From Brevundimonas sp. G8 (GTDB lineage Bacteria > Pseudomonadota > Alphaproteobacteria > Caulobacterales > Caulobacteraceae), in the NCBI RefSeq assembly GCF_902506205.1, contig NZ_LR732816.1:2644993-2708992 (forward strand): DNA of 64,000 nt, given 5' to 3'. The translations under genes and the position numbers were made by a program. Below the pieces are notes generated by a model that worked only from the letters and a program-made list of their open reading frames with translations, was not told the origin of the DNA and did no database searches. Below, in pieces: positions 16,784-26,822 of the stretch. The number at the start of each line of letters is the position of its first letter. The first letter of the stretch is position 1.

Positions 16784-18259
16784 ATGAATCGCCGAAACTT
16801 CCTGATGCGGACCACCACAGGCGCTGCGGCTTTGGCCGTCGGCTTTCCCGTAATGGCCTCGGCGCAGCAGGCGGTGAATTCGGCGGTGACGGGGGCGGTG
16901 AATGGGACGGAGCGGCGGCCCTTGAGGCTGGATCGCGAGATCGCCGAGCTTCAGGAACGCACGTTCCGTTGGTTCGAGAAGGTGACGGATCGGCGCACGG
17001 GCCTGACACCGGATCGCTGGCCGACGCCGTCCTTCTGTTCGGTGGCGGCGGTCGGGTTTGCCCTGACCTGCTGGCCGGTGGGCGTGGAGCGCGGCTGGAT
17101 GAGCCGGGCCGAGGCGCGCGAGCGGACGCTGACCACGCTGCGATTCTTCCATGACTTGCCGCAGGGGCCGGAAGCGACCGGCACGGCGGGCCACAAGGGC
17201 TTCTTCTATCATTTCCTGGACATGCAGACCGGGCTGCGGTTCGCGCAGAACGAGCTGTCCACGGTCGATACGGCCCTGCTGATCGGCGGCATGTTGTTCG
17301 CCGCCCGCTATTTCGACGGCCGCCATGCCGACGAGGCGGAAATCCGTCAGAAGGCCCAGGCCATCTATGAGCGGATCGAGTGGCCGTGGGCCGTGATCCG
17401 CGACAACCGCATCACAATGGGCTGGCATCCCGAGAGTGGCTTCATTCCCTCGGACTGGCACGTCTATAACGAAGGCATGCTGGTGCTGCTGCTGGCCGTG
17501 GGCAGCCCGACCCATCCGGTGTCGGTCAATGTCTGGCACGAATGGGCCGCCAGCTACGACGAGAGCTGGACTGACCGCTGGGGCAGCTGGCACCTGAACT
17601 TCGCGCCCATCTTTGGGCATCAGTACAGCCATATGTTCATCGACTTCCGCGGCATTCAGGACGCCTGGATGCGGGGGCAGTCGGCCCAACTGGGCGAGCA
17701 ACTGGACTATTTCGAGAACAGCCGCCGCGCCGTCTATGCCCAGCAGAAATACGCCCACGACAATGTCGCGGGCTGGGCGGGCTATTCGTCCGAGGTCTGG
17801 GGCCTGACGGCCTGCGACGGGCCGGGCGACTTCAAACAGGTGATCGACGGCAAGGAACGCGAGTTCTTCAGCTATTCCGCGCGCGGGCCGGGAGAGCGCG
17901 ACGACGGCACCATCGCCCCTACGGCGGCGGCCAGCTCCATCGCCTTCGCGCCCGAGATCGTCGTGCCCTGCGTCAAGGCGATGAAGCAGAAATACGGGGC
18001 GGGCATCTATACCGAGTGGGGTTTCCTCGACAGCTTCAACCCCACCCTGACGGTGCGCGACGGGCCGTTGCAGCACGGCAAGATCGTGGACGGCGTCGGC
18101 TGGGTGGACGGCGACTATCTGGGCATCGACCAGGGGCCGATCGTCATCATGACCGAGAACCACAGGTCCGACTTCGTCTGGCGCTATATGCGCGGCGAGC
18201 CCAATATCCGTCGCGGGCTTGAGATTTCGGGCTTCACCGGCGGATGGCTGAACGCATGA
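16784..18259 (+). CDS. PF10091 glycoamylase / GH144-like glycoside hydrolase (candidate endo-beta-1,2-glucanase)
   Basis: The 491-residue product has a Tat-type signal (NRRNFLMRTTTGAAALAVGF, cleavage near 27), so it is periplasmic. The body is an (alpha/alpha)6-type hydrolase with family hallmarks: RTFRWFEKVTD, WHVYNEGMLVLLLAVGSP, HQYSHMFIDFRGIQD, VWGLTACDGPGDF and DGTIAPTAAASSIAFAPEI. Characterised members of GH144 cleave beta-1,2-glucan, which is the reason for the proposal; other specificities in PF10091 cannot be excluded. A GTG at 16772 is an alternative start. Its stop overlaps the start of the binding-protein gene (ATGA), tying degradation to uptake of the released oligosaccharide. Confidence 0.85.
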   Translation: MNRRNFLMRTTTGAAALAVGFPVMASAQQAVNSAVTGAVNGTERRPLRLDREIAELQERTFRWFEKVTDRRTGLTPDRWPTPSFCSVAAVGFALTCWPVGVERGWMSRAEARERTLTTLRFFHDLPQGPEATGTAGHKGFFYHFLDMQTGLRFAQNELSTVDTALLIGGMLFAARYFDGRHADEAEIRQKAQAIYERIEWPWAVIRDNRITMGWHPESGFIPSDWHVYNEGMLVLLLAVGSPTHPVSVNVWHEWAASYDESWTDRWGSWHLNFAPIFGHQYSHMFIDFRGIQDAWMRGQSAQLGEQLDYFENSRRAVYAQQKYAHDNVAGWAGYSSEVWGLTACDGPGDFKQVIDGKEREFFSYSARGPGERDDGTIAPTAAASSIAFAPEIVVPCVKAMKQKYGAGIYTEWGFLDSFNPTLTVRDGPLQHGKIVDGVGWVDGDYLGIDQGPIVIMTENHRSDFVWRYMRGEPNIRRGLEISGFTGGWLNA

Positions 18260-19524
18260 CGCAGACCGCCCATAGGCGCGCCGCCTTGGCCCTGATGGTG
18301 GGAGGTGCGGCTGCGGCCTGCACCCCGCGTCGGTCGGGCGAGACTGTGTTGCGCTTCTGGGCCATGGGCAATGAGGGCGGGACCGTCGGGCAACTGATGC
18401 CCGAGTTCGAGCGGCGCAATCCGGGGGTTCGGGTCTCGGTCCAGCCCCTGCCGTGGACGGCGGCGCACGAGAAACTGCTGACCGCCTATGCCGGGGCGTC
18501 GCTGCCGGACGTCAGCCAGATCGGCAATACCTGGGTGGCGGAACTGAGCGCCATCGGCGCCCTGTCGCCGACCCCGCCCGAGGCGGCGAACCTGCTGACC
18601 GATCAGTTTCCGGCGGTGCTGGAGACGAACGAGATCGCCGGCCGGGCCATGACCACGCCCTGGTATGTGGACACCCGGCTGCTGTTCTATCGCAAGGACC
18701 TGCTGGCGCGAGCCGGGTTCGGCGCCCCGCCCGAGGACTGGGCCGAGTGGAAGCGGGCCATGCATGGGATCAAGCGCGTGGCGGGCGAGGGGAACTTCGC
18801 CATCCTGCTGCCGCTGAACGAGTTTGAGCAGCTTCTGACCTTCGGGCTTCAGATCGACGCGCCGCTGCTGCGTGATCGGGATACGCGGGGAAACTTCTCC
18901 AGCCCCGGCTTCGTTGCGGCCCTGGCCTTCTATCGCAGCCTGTTTGCGGAAGGGCTGGCGCCCCTGGCCTCGGCGACGCAGATTTCCAACGTGTGGACGG
19001 AGTTCGCCAAGGGGTATTTCAGCTTCTACTTCTCCGGCCCGTGGAGCGTGGGCGATTTCCGGGACAAGCTGCCCGCGTCTTTCCAGCCGAACTGGGCCAC
19101 GACCGGCGTGCCGGGGCCGAACGGCCTGGGCGCCTCGGCTCCGGGCGGATCCAGCCTGGCGGTGTTCAAGTCCTCGCCGCATCAGGACGCGGCCTGGGCC
19201 CTGGTCCGCTATCTGTCAGAACCGGCGGTGCAGGCCCGGTTCAACACCATCGTCGGCGACCTGCCCGCGCGCCAGAGCGCCTGGGACATCGCCGGGGTCG
19301 AGCGCGATCCGATGTTGGCGCCCTTCCGGGGGCAGCTGTCGCGCGCCAAGGCGGTGCCCAAGGTGCCGGAATGGGAACGGATCGTGACGGAGATGCAGAT
19401 CGTCGCCGAACGGATGGTACGCGGCGAATACAGCCCTGAGACCGCTGCCGCCGAGATCGACCGCCGCGCCGACCGGCTGCTGGAAAAGCGCCGCTGGATG
19501 ATCGAACAAGGCAGGGCCGTATGA
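18256..19524 (+). CDS. ABC transporter sugar-binding lipoprotein
   Basis: The ATG at 18256 overlaps the hydrolase stop; an in-frame ATG at 18244 is possible. The 422-residue product has a lipoprotein signal with twin arginines and a Cys at position 22 (GGAAAAC). It then reads as a family 1 extracellular solute-binding protein (LRFWAMGNEGGTVGQLMPEFERRNPGVRV, AGASLPDVSQIGNTWVAE, FSFYFSGPWSVGDFRDKLP). It captures an oligosaccharide in the periplasm and delivers it to the two permeases encoded next; the following gene also starts with a 4-base overlap. The ligand is likely the product of the adjacent glycoside hydrolase. Confidence 0.92.
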   Translation: MTQTAHRRAALALMVGGAAAACTPRRSGETVLRFWAMGNEGGTVGQLMPEFERRNPGVRVSVQPLPWTAAHEKLLTAYAGASLPDVSQIGNTWVAELSAIGALSPTPPEAANLLTDQFPAVLETNEIAGRAMTTPWYVDTRLLFYRKDLLARAGFGAPPEDWAEWKRAMHGIKRVAGEGNFAILLPLNEFEQLLTFGLQIDAPLLRDRDTRGNFSSPGFVAALAFYRSLFAEGLAPLASATQISNVWTEFAKGYFSFYFSGPWSVGDFRDKLPASFQPNWATTGVPGPNGLGASAPGGSSLAVFKSSPHQDAAWALVRYLSEPAVQARFNTIVGDLPARQSAWDIAGVERDPMLAPFRGQLSRAKAVPKVPEWERIVTEMQIVAERMVRGEYSPETAAAEIDRRADRLLEKRRWMIEQGRAV

Positions 19525-20453
19525 CCGTCGTCGATCCCACTCTCGCGAAGGTCAGGCCGTCGCGGGGACGCGGCGCACGCGAACGCGCCGCCTGGGCCTT
19601 CGTCGCCCCGGCGATGATCGCCATCGGCCTGTTCTTCGCCATTCCGGTGATCGCGGCCCTGCTGCTCAGCCTGACCGACTTCGACATCTACGCTTTGGCG
19701 AACCTGGACAATCTGCGTTTCGTCGGCCTGCAGAATTATGAGCGGCTGCTAACCAATCCCCTGTTCTGGGGGGCGATGAAGAACACCCTTACGTTCGCGG
19801 TTCTCGGCGTGCCCTTGTCCATCGCCGCGTCCTTGGCGGCGGCGGTGATCCTGAACGCGCGGGTTGTGAAGTGGCGGCCGATCTGGCGGGTGATGTTCTT
19901 CGCCCCCTATGTCACCACCCTGGTCGCGACGGCGGTGGTGTGGCGCTATCTGCTGCACACCCGCTATGGGGTCATCAACTGGGGGCTAACGAGCATCGGC
20001 CTGCCCGCTGTGGATTGGTTGGGCGACCCCTCGACCTCGATCCCCGCCATCCTGATGTTCGTGGTCTGGAAGATCTTCGGCTACAATATGCTGATCTTCC
20101 TGGCGGTGCTTCAGACCGTGCCGGACGACCTCTATGAGGCCGCCCGCATCGACGGCGCCGGGCCGTGGAAGCAGTTCCGCCATGTGACCCTGCCGGCCAT
20201 CGCACCGACGATGCTGCTGGTCTCGATCATCTCGGTCGCCAGCTTCTTCCAGCTGTTCGCCGAACCCTATGTGATGACGCAGGGCGGCCCGGCCCAGAGC
20301 ACGGTGACGGTGCTCTACTTCATGTATGAAGAGGGCTTCAAATGGTGGAACCTGGGTTCCGCCAGCGCGGTCGCCTTCGTCCTGTTCCTGTGCATCCTGG
20401 CGATTACCCTGGTCCAGTTGGCGGTGGCGAAGCGCGTGGGGGCGTATCAGTGA
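19521..20453 (+). CDS. ABC sugar transporter permease, MalF/UgpA type
   Basis: This inner-membrane protein of 310 residues has six or so transmembrane helices. The EAA loop that contacts the ATPase reads YEAARIDGAGPWKQFRHVTLP. The N-terminus (ERAAWAFVAPAMIAIGLFFAIPV) is typical of carbohydrate-uptake family 1 permeases. Its start overlaps the binding-protein stop. The second permease does not follow directly: a 108-base palindromic repeat separates them. Confidence 0.93.
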   Translation: MTVVDPTLAKVRPSRGRGARERAAWAFVAPAMIAIGLFFAIPVIAALLLSLTDFDIYALANLDNLRFVGLQNYERLLTNPLFWGAMKNTLTFAVLGVPLSIAASLAAAVILNARVVKWRPIWRVMFFAPYVTTLVATAVVWRYLLHTRYGVINWGLTSIGLPAVDWLGDPSTSIPAILMFVVWKIFGYNMLIFLAVLQTVPDDLYEAARIDGAGPWKQFRHVTLPAIAPTMLLVSIISVASFFQLFAEPYVMTQGGPAQSTVTVLYFMYEEGFKWWNLGSASAVAFVLFLCILAITLVQLAVAKRVGAYQ

Positions 20454-20470
20454 AAATGTCCTCTAAAGAC

Positions 20471-20578
20471 CGTCATCCTCGCCCTTGTGGCGAGGATCCA
20501 GACTCCCGGTGCGTCCGCAGTCTGCAATCCCGTCGAACACAGGGAGTCTGGATCCTAGGGACAAGCCCTAGGATGACG
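20471..20578. repeat. Intergenic palindromic repeat, copy 1
   Basis: The left half begins cgtcatcctcgcccttgtgg and contains its own small hairpin (cctcgcc...ggcgagg). The right half ends with cctaggatgacg, and the outer ends cgtcatcct/aggatgacg pair. The first 41 bases are identical to copy 2 at 21439. It sits between two genes that are usually adjacent. Confidence 0.85.
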
Positions 20579-20595
20579 GGAAGTGAGGAAGGGCT

Positions 20596-21411
20596 GTGAA
20601 ACTGCGATCCGTCTTCCTCAACCTCGCCGTCGCTCTCATCGCCTTGGTCGTTCTGTTCCCGCTGGTCTGGATGGTGTCGGTCAGCTTCATGGCGACCGGC
20701 GAGGCGGCCGTCTTCCCGCCGCCGCTGCTGCCGTCACATTGGACGCTGGAGCACTACCGCGACCTGTTCCTGAACCAGGGCATGGGGCGGTATCTGTGGA
20801 ACAGCTTCGCCCTGGCGACACTGGCGACGATCCTGGCGCTCAGCTTCACCGTCCCGGCCGGATACGCCTTCGCCAAACTGAAATTCGCCGGGCGCGAGCG
20901 GTTGTTCCAGTTCCTGGTCGCCGCCCTTGTGGTGCCGGCCCAGATCGGCACCCTGCCGCTGTTTTTGATGCTGAAGGGGATGGGGCTGGTGAACACCTAT
21001 GCCGGGGCGCTGGTGCCATGGCTGGCCTCAATCTTCGGCCTGTTCCTGGTGCGCCAGTATGCGCTGAGCATTCCCGACGAGATGCTGGAGGCCGCCCGGA
21101 TCGACGGCGCCAGCGAAGGGCAGATCTTCCGCCGCATCGTTCTGCCGACGCTGCAGCCGATCATCGTCACCCTGGGCCTGTTCGTCTTCCTGGGCAGCTG
21201 GAATGACTTCCTTTGGCCGTTGATCATCCTGACGGACCAGTCGAACTACACCCTGCCGGTGGCTCTGGCGGCCCTGTCGCGCGAGCATGTGCAGGATATC
21301 GAACTGATGATGGCCGGCGCCGTCGTCACGGTCGCGCCCGTGCTGATCCTCTTCCTCGCCCTGCAACGCTACTACATCCGCGGCATGCTCGCGGGCAGCG
21401 TGAAGGGCTGA
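20596..21411 (+). CDS. ABC sugar transporter permease, MalG/UgpE type
   Basis: The 271-residue product starts with GTG at 20596, supported by the ribosome site gaggaaggg 3-11 bases upstream. It has about six transmembrane helices and the EAA loop LEAARIDGASEGQIFRRIVLP, with the NDFLWPL segment usual for this family. It forms the membrane channel with the MalF-type permease. The gene is bounded on both sides by copies of the same intergenic palindrome, which could set its level relative to the first permease. The reading frame is intact. Confidence 0.93.
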   Translation: MKLRSVFLNLAVALIALVVLFPLVWMVSVSFMATGEAAVFPPPLLPSHWTLEHYRDLFLNQGMGRYLWNSFALATLATILALSFTVPAGYAFAKLKFAGRERLFQFLVAALVVPAQIGTLPLFLMLKGMGLVNTYAGALVPWLASIFGLFLVRQYALSIPDEMLEAARIDGASEGQIFRRIVLPTLQPIIVTLGLFVFLGSWNDFLWPLIILTDQSNYTLPVALAALSREHVQDIELMMAGAVVTVAPVLILFLALQRYYIRGMLAGSVKG

Positions 21412-21438
21412 ATCTGAAACGACCTACCCCTCAATAAT

Positions 21439-21542
21439 CGTCATCCTCGCCCTTGTGGCGAGGATCCAGACTCCCGGTGGCGGACGTGCGTCCCCCGTTT
21501 CGACGGAGTCTCTGGATCCTAGGCACAAGGCCTAGGATGACG
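21439..21542. repeat. Intergenic palindromic repeat, copy 2
   Basis: It shares 41 identical bases with copy 1 at its left end, has the same inner ctggatcctagg motif and the same closing aggatgacg. The outer arms pair (cgtcatcct / aggatgacg). It lies between the second permease and the 1070-residue hydrolase gene. Confidence 0.85.
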
Positions 21543-21573
21543 ATGGGGGGAGAGGCTCATTGGAGTAATCCGA

Positions 21574-24500
21574 ATGCGTATCCTGACCTCCATCCTGGCG
21601 CTCAGCGCCGCCTTGATGGCCGCGCCCGCCGTCGCGCAGGAGACGCGCGTGCTCGACAGCATGGACGACGCGGCGCGGTGGGAGGCCAGCGCCTCGACCG
21701 ACGTTCACGCCGCCGTGTCCGCCGTCGCCGGGCATGATAGACGGGCGGTGCGGCTCGATTACGATTTCGACGGCAAGGCCGGTTATGCGGTGCTCGGTCG
21801 GCCGCTGCCGTTCGACCTGCCCGACAACTACGAGATCAGTTTCTGGGTGCGCGGCGCCGGGCCGACCAACACCTTCGAGGTCAAGCTGACGGACGCCTCG
21901 GCGGACAATGTCTGGTGGAAGCAGACCGCGCGCTATGACTTCCCCGACGGCTGGACCCGGTTCGTGATCAAGCGCCGCCAGGTGTCCAAGGCCTGGGGGC
22001 CCAGCCCCGAAACCATCCTGCGCCGCGCTGAGCGGGTCGAGTTCGTCGTGGTCGCGGCTGACGGCGGCAAGGGTGCGATCGAGATCGATCAATTGACCCT
22101 GCGCGCCCTGCCGGTGGATCCGCCGGTCCCGCCTCAGCCGGTCGCTAGCGATGGGCGGGCGCAAACGACCGCCGCCAACGCCGTCGATCTCGATCCGAAA
22201 ACCGCCTGGACCCCGCCGGTGGGTGAGGCGTCAGCCCTGACGCTGGACCTGGGTTATGAGCGCGAATTCGGCGGCCTGACCCTGCGCTGGGGCGAGCGGG
22301 GCGCGGCGGCGGATTATCGGGTTTCGGCCTCGACCGACGGACGAGACTGGCGTGAACTGGTTGCGGTCCAGGGCGGCAACGGCGGTGTCGATTGGTTGCG
22401 CACGCCCGAGGCGACGGCGCGTTGGCTGAAGCTGGAGCCGCTGCGGCCCGTTCCGGCGCCGGACGTGGTTGGTTCTTCCGGCGCGGGCCAGCGGCTGGGC
22501 GCGACCCAGGCGACGACCTATGCCTTGAACGAGATCGAGGTCGAACCGCTGGCCTTCGGCGCTGACGCCACGGTCTTCGTCGAGGCGGTGGCCAAGGAAA
22601 ATCGGCGCGGCCTCTATCCGCGCGGCTTCTCCGGCGAGCAATCCTACTGGACCCTGGTCGGGGTCGATGGGGGCGGGGAGAGCGGCCTGATCGGCGAGGA
22701 CGGCGCCATCGAACTACGCCGCGCCGGACCCAGTATCGAACCCTTCGTGGTCGACAACGGGCGGCTGATCACCTGGGCCGACGTCAGTATCGAACAGGGG
22801 CTGAAGGACGGCGATCTGCCGATTCCGTCGGTGACCTGGACCGCCGACGATTGGACGCTGAAGATCACCAGTTTCGCCGACGGCCAGGCCGATCAGGCGC
22901 AGCTGTGGGGGCGTTACGACCTGACCAACACCTCCAGCCGGCCGCGCTCCCTGACACTGGCCTTGGCCGCGCGACCGATGCAGGTGAATGCGCCGCGTCA
23001 GTTCCTGGCCATTCCCGGGGGCGTCAGCTCGGTCGAGACCATCGCCTGGAACGGCGCGGAACTGAGGCTGAACGACACGGCTCGTGTGCAGCCGCTGACG
23101 ACGCCCGACCGTGTGGCGTTGGCGACCTTCGACGCCGGCAGCGATCCGCAATCCCTGATCCTGCCGTCCGTGCAACGGCCGGCTGCCGAGGTCATGACGA
23201 CGACCGACGCCACAGGTCTGGCCGCCGGCGCCTTGACCTATGATGTGACCTTGCAGCCCGGCGAGACCCGCACGGTGGGTTGGGTCTCGCAACTGTCCGG
23301 CGAGGATTTGGCGCCCGAGCCGATGGGACAGGCGGCTGCGGTTCTGGACACGGTGGAGACACGGCTGGCCGCCGAATGGCGTGAAAAGCTGGACCGGGTC
23401 GAGCTGACCCTGCCGCCCGCCGCCCAACGGATCGAGGACGCGTTGAAATCCTCCCTGGCTCATATGCTGATGTCGCGTCAGGGGCCGATCCTTCAGCCCG
23501 GCACCCGCAGCTACAACCGTTCCTGGATCCGTGACGGGGCCATGATGGCCGAGGGCCTGAACCGGCTGGGGATGGCCGAGCATTCGGCCGACTATCTGCG
23601 TTGGTACGCTCCCTATGTCTTCGACAACGGTAAGGTGCCGTGTTGCGTCGATGCGCGTGGAGCCGACCCTGTGCCCGAGAACGACAGCCACGGCGAGTTC
23701 GTCTTCCTGGCCGCCGAGACCTACCGCTACACCAAAGACGAGGCCCTGCTGCGTCAGGTCTGGCCTCAGGTGCAGAAGGCCATCGCCTATATGGACGAGT
23801 TGCGCGCCTCGACCCGGACGGCGGCGTTCCAGACGCCGGACCAGCGCCACCTGTACGGCCTGCTGCCGCCGACGATCAGCCACGAGGGCTATTCGGACAA
23901 GGCGGCCTATTCGTATTGGGACGATTTCTGGGGGCTGCTGGGCTACAAGGACGCGGTCTTCATCGCCGAGACTCTTGGCTATGCGGACGCCGCCGCGCGC
24001 TATGCGCAGGCGCGCGATCAGTTCTCCGCCGACATCCGCGCCTCCATCGTCGCGACGGCCCAGCATCACGACATCGACTGGATCGCGGGCGCGGCCGACC
24101 GGGGCGATTTCGACGCCACCTCGACCACCATCGCCCTGTCGCCGGCGGGCGAGCAGGATAATCTGCCGCCCGAGCTGATGGCGCGAACCTTCCACCGGTA
24201 TTGGGAAAACTTCCAGAAGCGGTTGACCAATCACACGGCGTGGAAGGACTATACCCCCTACGAATGGCGGCTGGTCGGCGCCTTCGTGCGGCTGGGCCAG
24301 AAGGATCAGGCGCTGGAAGTGCTGGACTTCCTGATGGCCGACCGCCGGCCCGAGGCCTGGAACGGCTGGGCCGAGGTCGTGGGGCGCGAGAAGCGCGAGC
24401 CGCGCTTTATCGGCGACATGCCGCACGCCTGGATCAGTTCGGACTATATCCGTTCGGCGCTTGACCTGTTCGCCTATGAGCGGGATCGCGACCATGCCCT

Positions 24501-24786
24501 GGTGCTGGCGGCGGGCGTGCCGGAGGCCTGGCTGGATACGGATGAGGGCGTTGGGGTGCGGGATCTGCGCACCGCCTATGGCCCGCTGACCTATGGCTAT
24601 CGCAAGGAACGGCAGGGATATGTGCTGACCCTGGGCGACGGGGCGACGCCGCCGGGTGGGTTCGTGTTGCAATGGCCGGCGGGGCAGGGGCGGCCGGAGC
24701 GGGTGCGGATCGACGGCCGCGCGGCGACGTGGGCAGGCGACGAACTGATCATTCCGGCGGGTGCGAGGCGGGTGGAGCTGCGCTGA
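21574..24786 (+). CDS. Secreted multidomain putative glycosidase (CBM-like + F5/8-like + six-hairpin domain)
   Basis: The 1070-residue protein has a Sec signal ending APAVAQ near residue 22. Residues about 25-175 form a jelly-roll carbohydrate-binding-like domain (YEISFWVRGAGPTNTFEVKL). Residues about 185-300 resemble a discoidin/F5/8 type C domain (AVDLDPKTAW, GLTLRWGE, YRVSASTDGRDW). A linker of beta-rich sequence leads to an (alpha/alpha)6 barrel from about 600 to 1010 with NRSWIRDGAMMAEGL near 648, PVPENDSHGEF, SYWDDFWGLLGYKDA and RFIGDMPHAW near 945. I cannot place it in a numbered GH family with certainty. Its position after the transporter suggests it trims the same glycan. Catalytic residues would be Asp or Glu in the listed motifs (inference). 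Confidence 0.8.
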   Translation: MRILTSILALSAALMAAPAVAQETRVLDSMDDAARWEASASTDVHAAVSAVAGHDRRAVRLDYDFDGKAGYAVLGRPLPFDLPDNYEISFWVRGAGPTNTFEVKLTDASADNVWWKQTARYDFPDGWTRFVIKRRQVSKAWGPSPETILRRAERVEFVVVAADGGKGAIEIDQLTLRALPVDPPVPPQPVASDGRAQTTAANAVDLDPKTAWTPPVGEASALTLDLGYEREFGGLTLRWGERGAAADYRVSASTDGRDWRELVAVQGGNGGVDWLRTPEATARWLKLEPLRPVPAPDVVGSSGAGQRLGATQATTYALNEIEVEPLAFGADATVFVEAVAKENRRGLYPRGFSGEQSYWTLVGVDGGGESGLIGEDGAIELRRAGPSIEPFVVDNGRLITWADVSIEQGLKDGDLPIPSVTWTADDWTLKITSFADGQADQAQLWGRYDLTNTSSRPRSLTLALAARPMQVNAPRQFLAIPGGVSSVETIAWNGAELRLNDTARVQPLTTPDRVALATFDAGSDPQSLILPSVQRPAAEVMTTTDATGLAAGALTYDVTLQPGETRTVGWVSQLSGEDLAPEPMGQAAAVLDTVETRLAAEWREKLDRVELTLPPAAQRIEDALKSSLAHMLMSRQGPILQPGTRSYNRSWIRDGAMMAEGLNRLGMAEHSADYLRWYAPYVFDNGKVPCCVDARGADPVPENDSHGEFVFLAAETYRYTKDEALLRQVWPQVQKAIAYMDELRASTRTAAFQTPDQRHLYGLLPPTISHEGYSDKAAYSYWDDFWGLLGYKDAVFIAETLGYADAAARYAQARDQFSADIRASIVATAQHHDIDWIAGAADRGDFDATSTTIALSPAGEQDNLPPELMARTFHRYWENFQKRLTNHTAWKDYTPYEWRLVGAFVRLGQKDQALEVLDFLMADRRPEAWNGWAEVVGREKREPRFIGDMPHAWISSDYIRSALDLFAYERDRDHALVLAAGVPEAWLDTDEGVGVRDLRTAYGPLTYGYRKERQGYVLTLGDGATPPGGFVLQWPAGQGRPERVRIDGRAATWAGDELIIPAGARRVELR

Positions 24787-24789
24787 CCC

Positions 24790-24861
24790 CTCACCCTTTC
24801 GCGCAAGGACGATCGCTAACGCACTCGTGCGCTCCAGCCTTCTCCCCATGGGAGAGGGTGA
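24790..24861. repeat. Hairpin-forming spacer between convergent genes
   Basis: ctcaccct at the left end pairs with agggtga at 24855-24861, next to the ATPase stop codon. The inner sequence (ttctccccatgggagag) is itself palindromic. It may stop transcription from both sides; its wording resembles dispersed intergenic elements of high-GC alphaproteobacteria. Confidence 0.5.
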
Positions 24862-25950
<1,089 letters not shown>

Positions 25951-25989
25951 GCTTCCTGCTTCCCTGATCCGTTTCTGTTTTGCCGCACC

Positions 25990-26001
25990 GTAACCGGTTA
26001 C
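25990..26001. promoter_or_regulatory. LacI-type operator palindrome upstream of the transporter ATPase gene
   Basis: gtaaccggttac is a perfect 12-base palindrome, 39 bases upstream of the ATPase ATG on the minus strand. It matches the site at 12451 except at the centre, which supports one regulator controlling both ends of the locus. Confidence 0.75.
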
Positions 26002-26038
26002 ATCGCAGGATCAATGGCGCGAGACGTCTCAGTCGCGA

Positions 26039-26686
26039 TCAGTCGCGATCTGGCGCGCCGAGCGGGAAATAGTCGCGATAGGGGCGGGCATCGTCCACGC
26101 AACGGGCGATGGAAGGGCGCGCCAGCAGCCGAGCGCGATAGGCCTTCAGCGTCTCGAACCGTTCAGGGATCGGGTGGGTCCAGTCGGCGTAGAACAGGGC
26201 AGGCGCGGCGGCGCAGTCGGCCAGGCTGAACCCATGATCGGTAGCCCATTCGCGTCCGGCCAGACGCTGATCCAGCCAGGCGTAGGTCGTCTCCAGCATT
26301 TTCCGCGCCTCGGCGTCGCCCAACGGGTCGCGGTCGGTCTCGGCGCGCATCGAGTTGAAGACGATCCGGCCCTGGGGCGTCGAGACATAGTTGTCGAACA
26401 CCCGATCCATCATTCGCACCTCGACGGCGGCTGCGGCGTCGTCGGGGATCAGGCAGATCGGGCCGGGGTAATAGGCTTGCAGATATTCGATGATGGACGA
26501 GGATTCGAGCACCGTGGTCTCGCCGTCCTGCAAAACCGGGAACCGCTTGAGAGGCCACAGGGCGAGCAGTTCCGCATTGGCCGACGGGTCTTCCAGCGTG
26601 CGGTATTCGAAGGCGATGTCGTTCTCGTAGAAGGCGGTCAACGCCTTCTGACAGAAGGAGGAGAAGGGGTGGGCGTAGAGTTGCAT
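26039..26686 (-). CDS. Glutathione S-transferase family protein
   Basis: The product has 215 residues. An N-terminal thioredoxin-like domain (MQLYAHPFSSFCQKAL, then FPVLQDGETTVLESSSIIEYL with the glutathione-binding Glu-Ser) is followed by an all-helical C-terminal domain (about 90-210). Such enzymes conjugate or reduce electrophiles with glutathione in the cytosol. The exact substrate is unknown. It is divergent from the TonB receptor at 26823 and starts 136 bases from it. Confidence 0.88.
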   Translation of the reverse strand: MQLYAHPFSSFCQKALTAFYENDIAFEYRTLEDPSANAELLALWPLKRFPVLQDGETTVLESSSIIEYLQAYYPGPICLIPDDAAAAVEVRMMDRVFDNYVSTPQGRIVFNSMRAETDRDPLGDAEARKMLETTYAWLDQRLAGREWATDHGFSLADCAAAPALFYADWTHPIPERFETLKAYRARLLARPSIARCVDDARPYRDYFPLGAPDRD

Positions 26687-26743
26687 CGCGTCCTCCAGAC
26701 CGATCGGCCGATTCGACTTTCACCCGCCGACGGCGGGAGTCAA

Positions 26744-26776
26744 TTTGCAAAACTGCAAAATTACGCTTTTGCAAAA
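26744..26776. promoter_or_regulatory. Repeated GCAAAA/TTTGC motif upstream of TonB receptor
   Basis: Three GCAAAA units begin at 26747, 26755 and 26771 (8 and 16 bases apart). The last lies in the perfect palindrome ttttgcaaaa (26767-26776) and the first in tttgcaaa. The cluster is AT-rich in a GC-rich setting, in the region between divergent starts 26686 and 26823. It could be an operator array or part of a promoter; which one is not known. Confidence 0.4.
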
Positions 26777-26822
26777 CGGCGCCGCTGGATAGAAGCCCGC
26801 CACAGATCGCGGGGACCACGAC

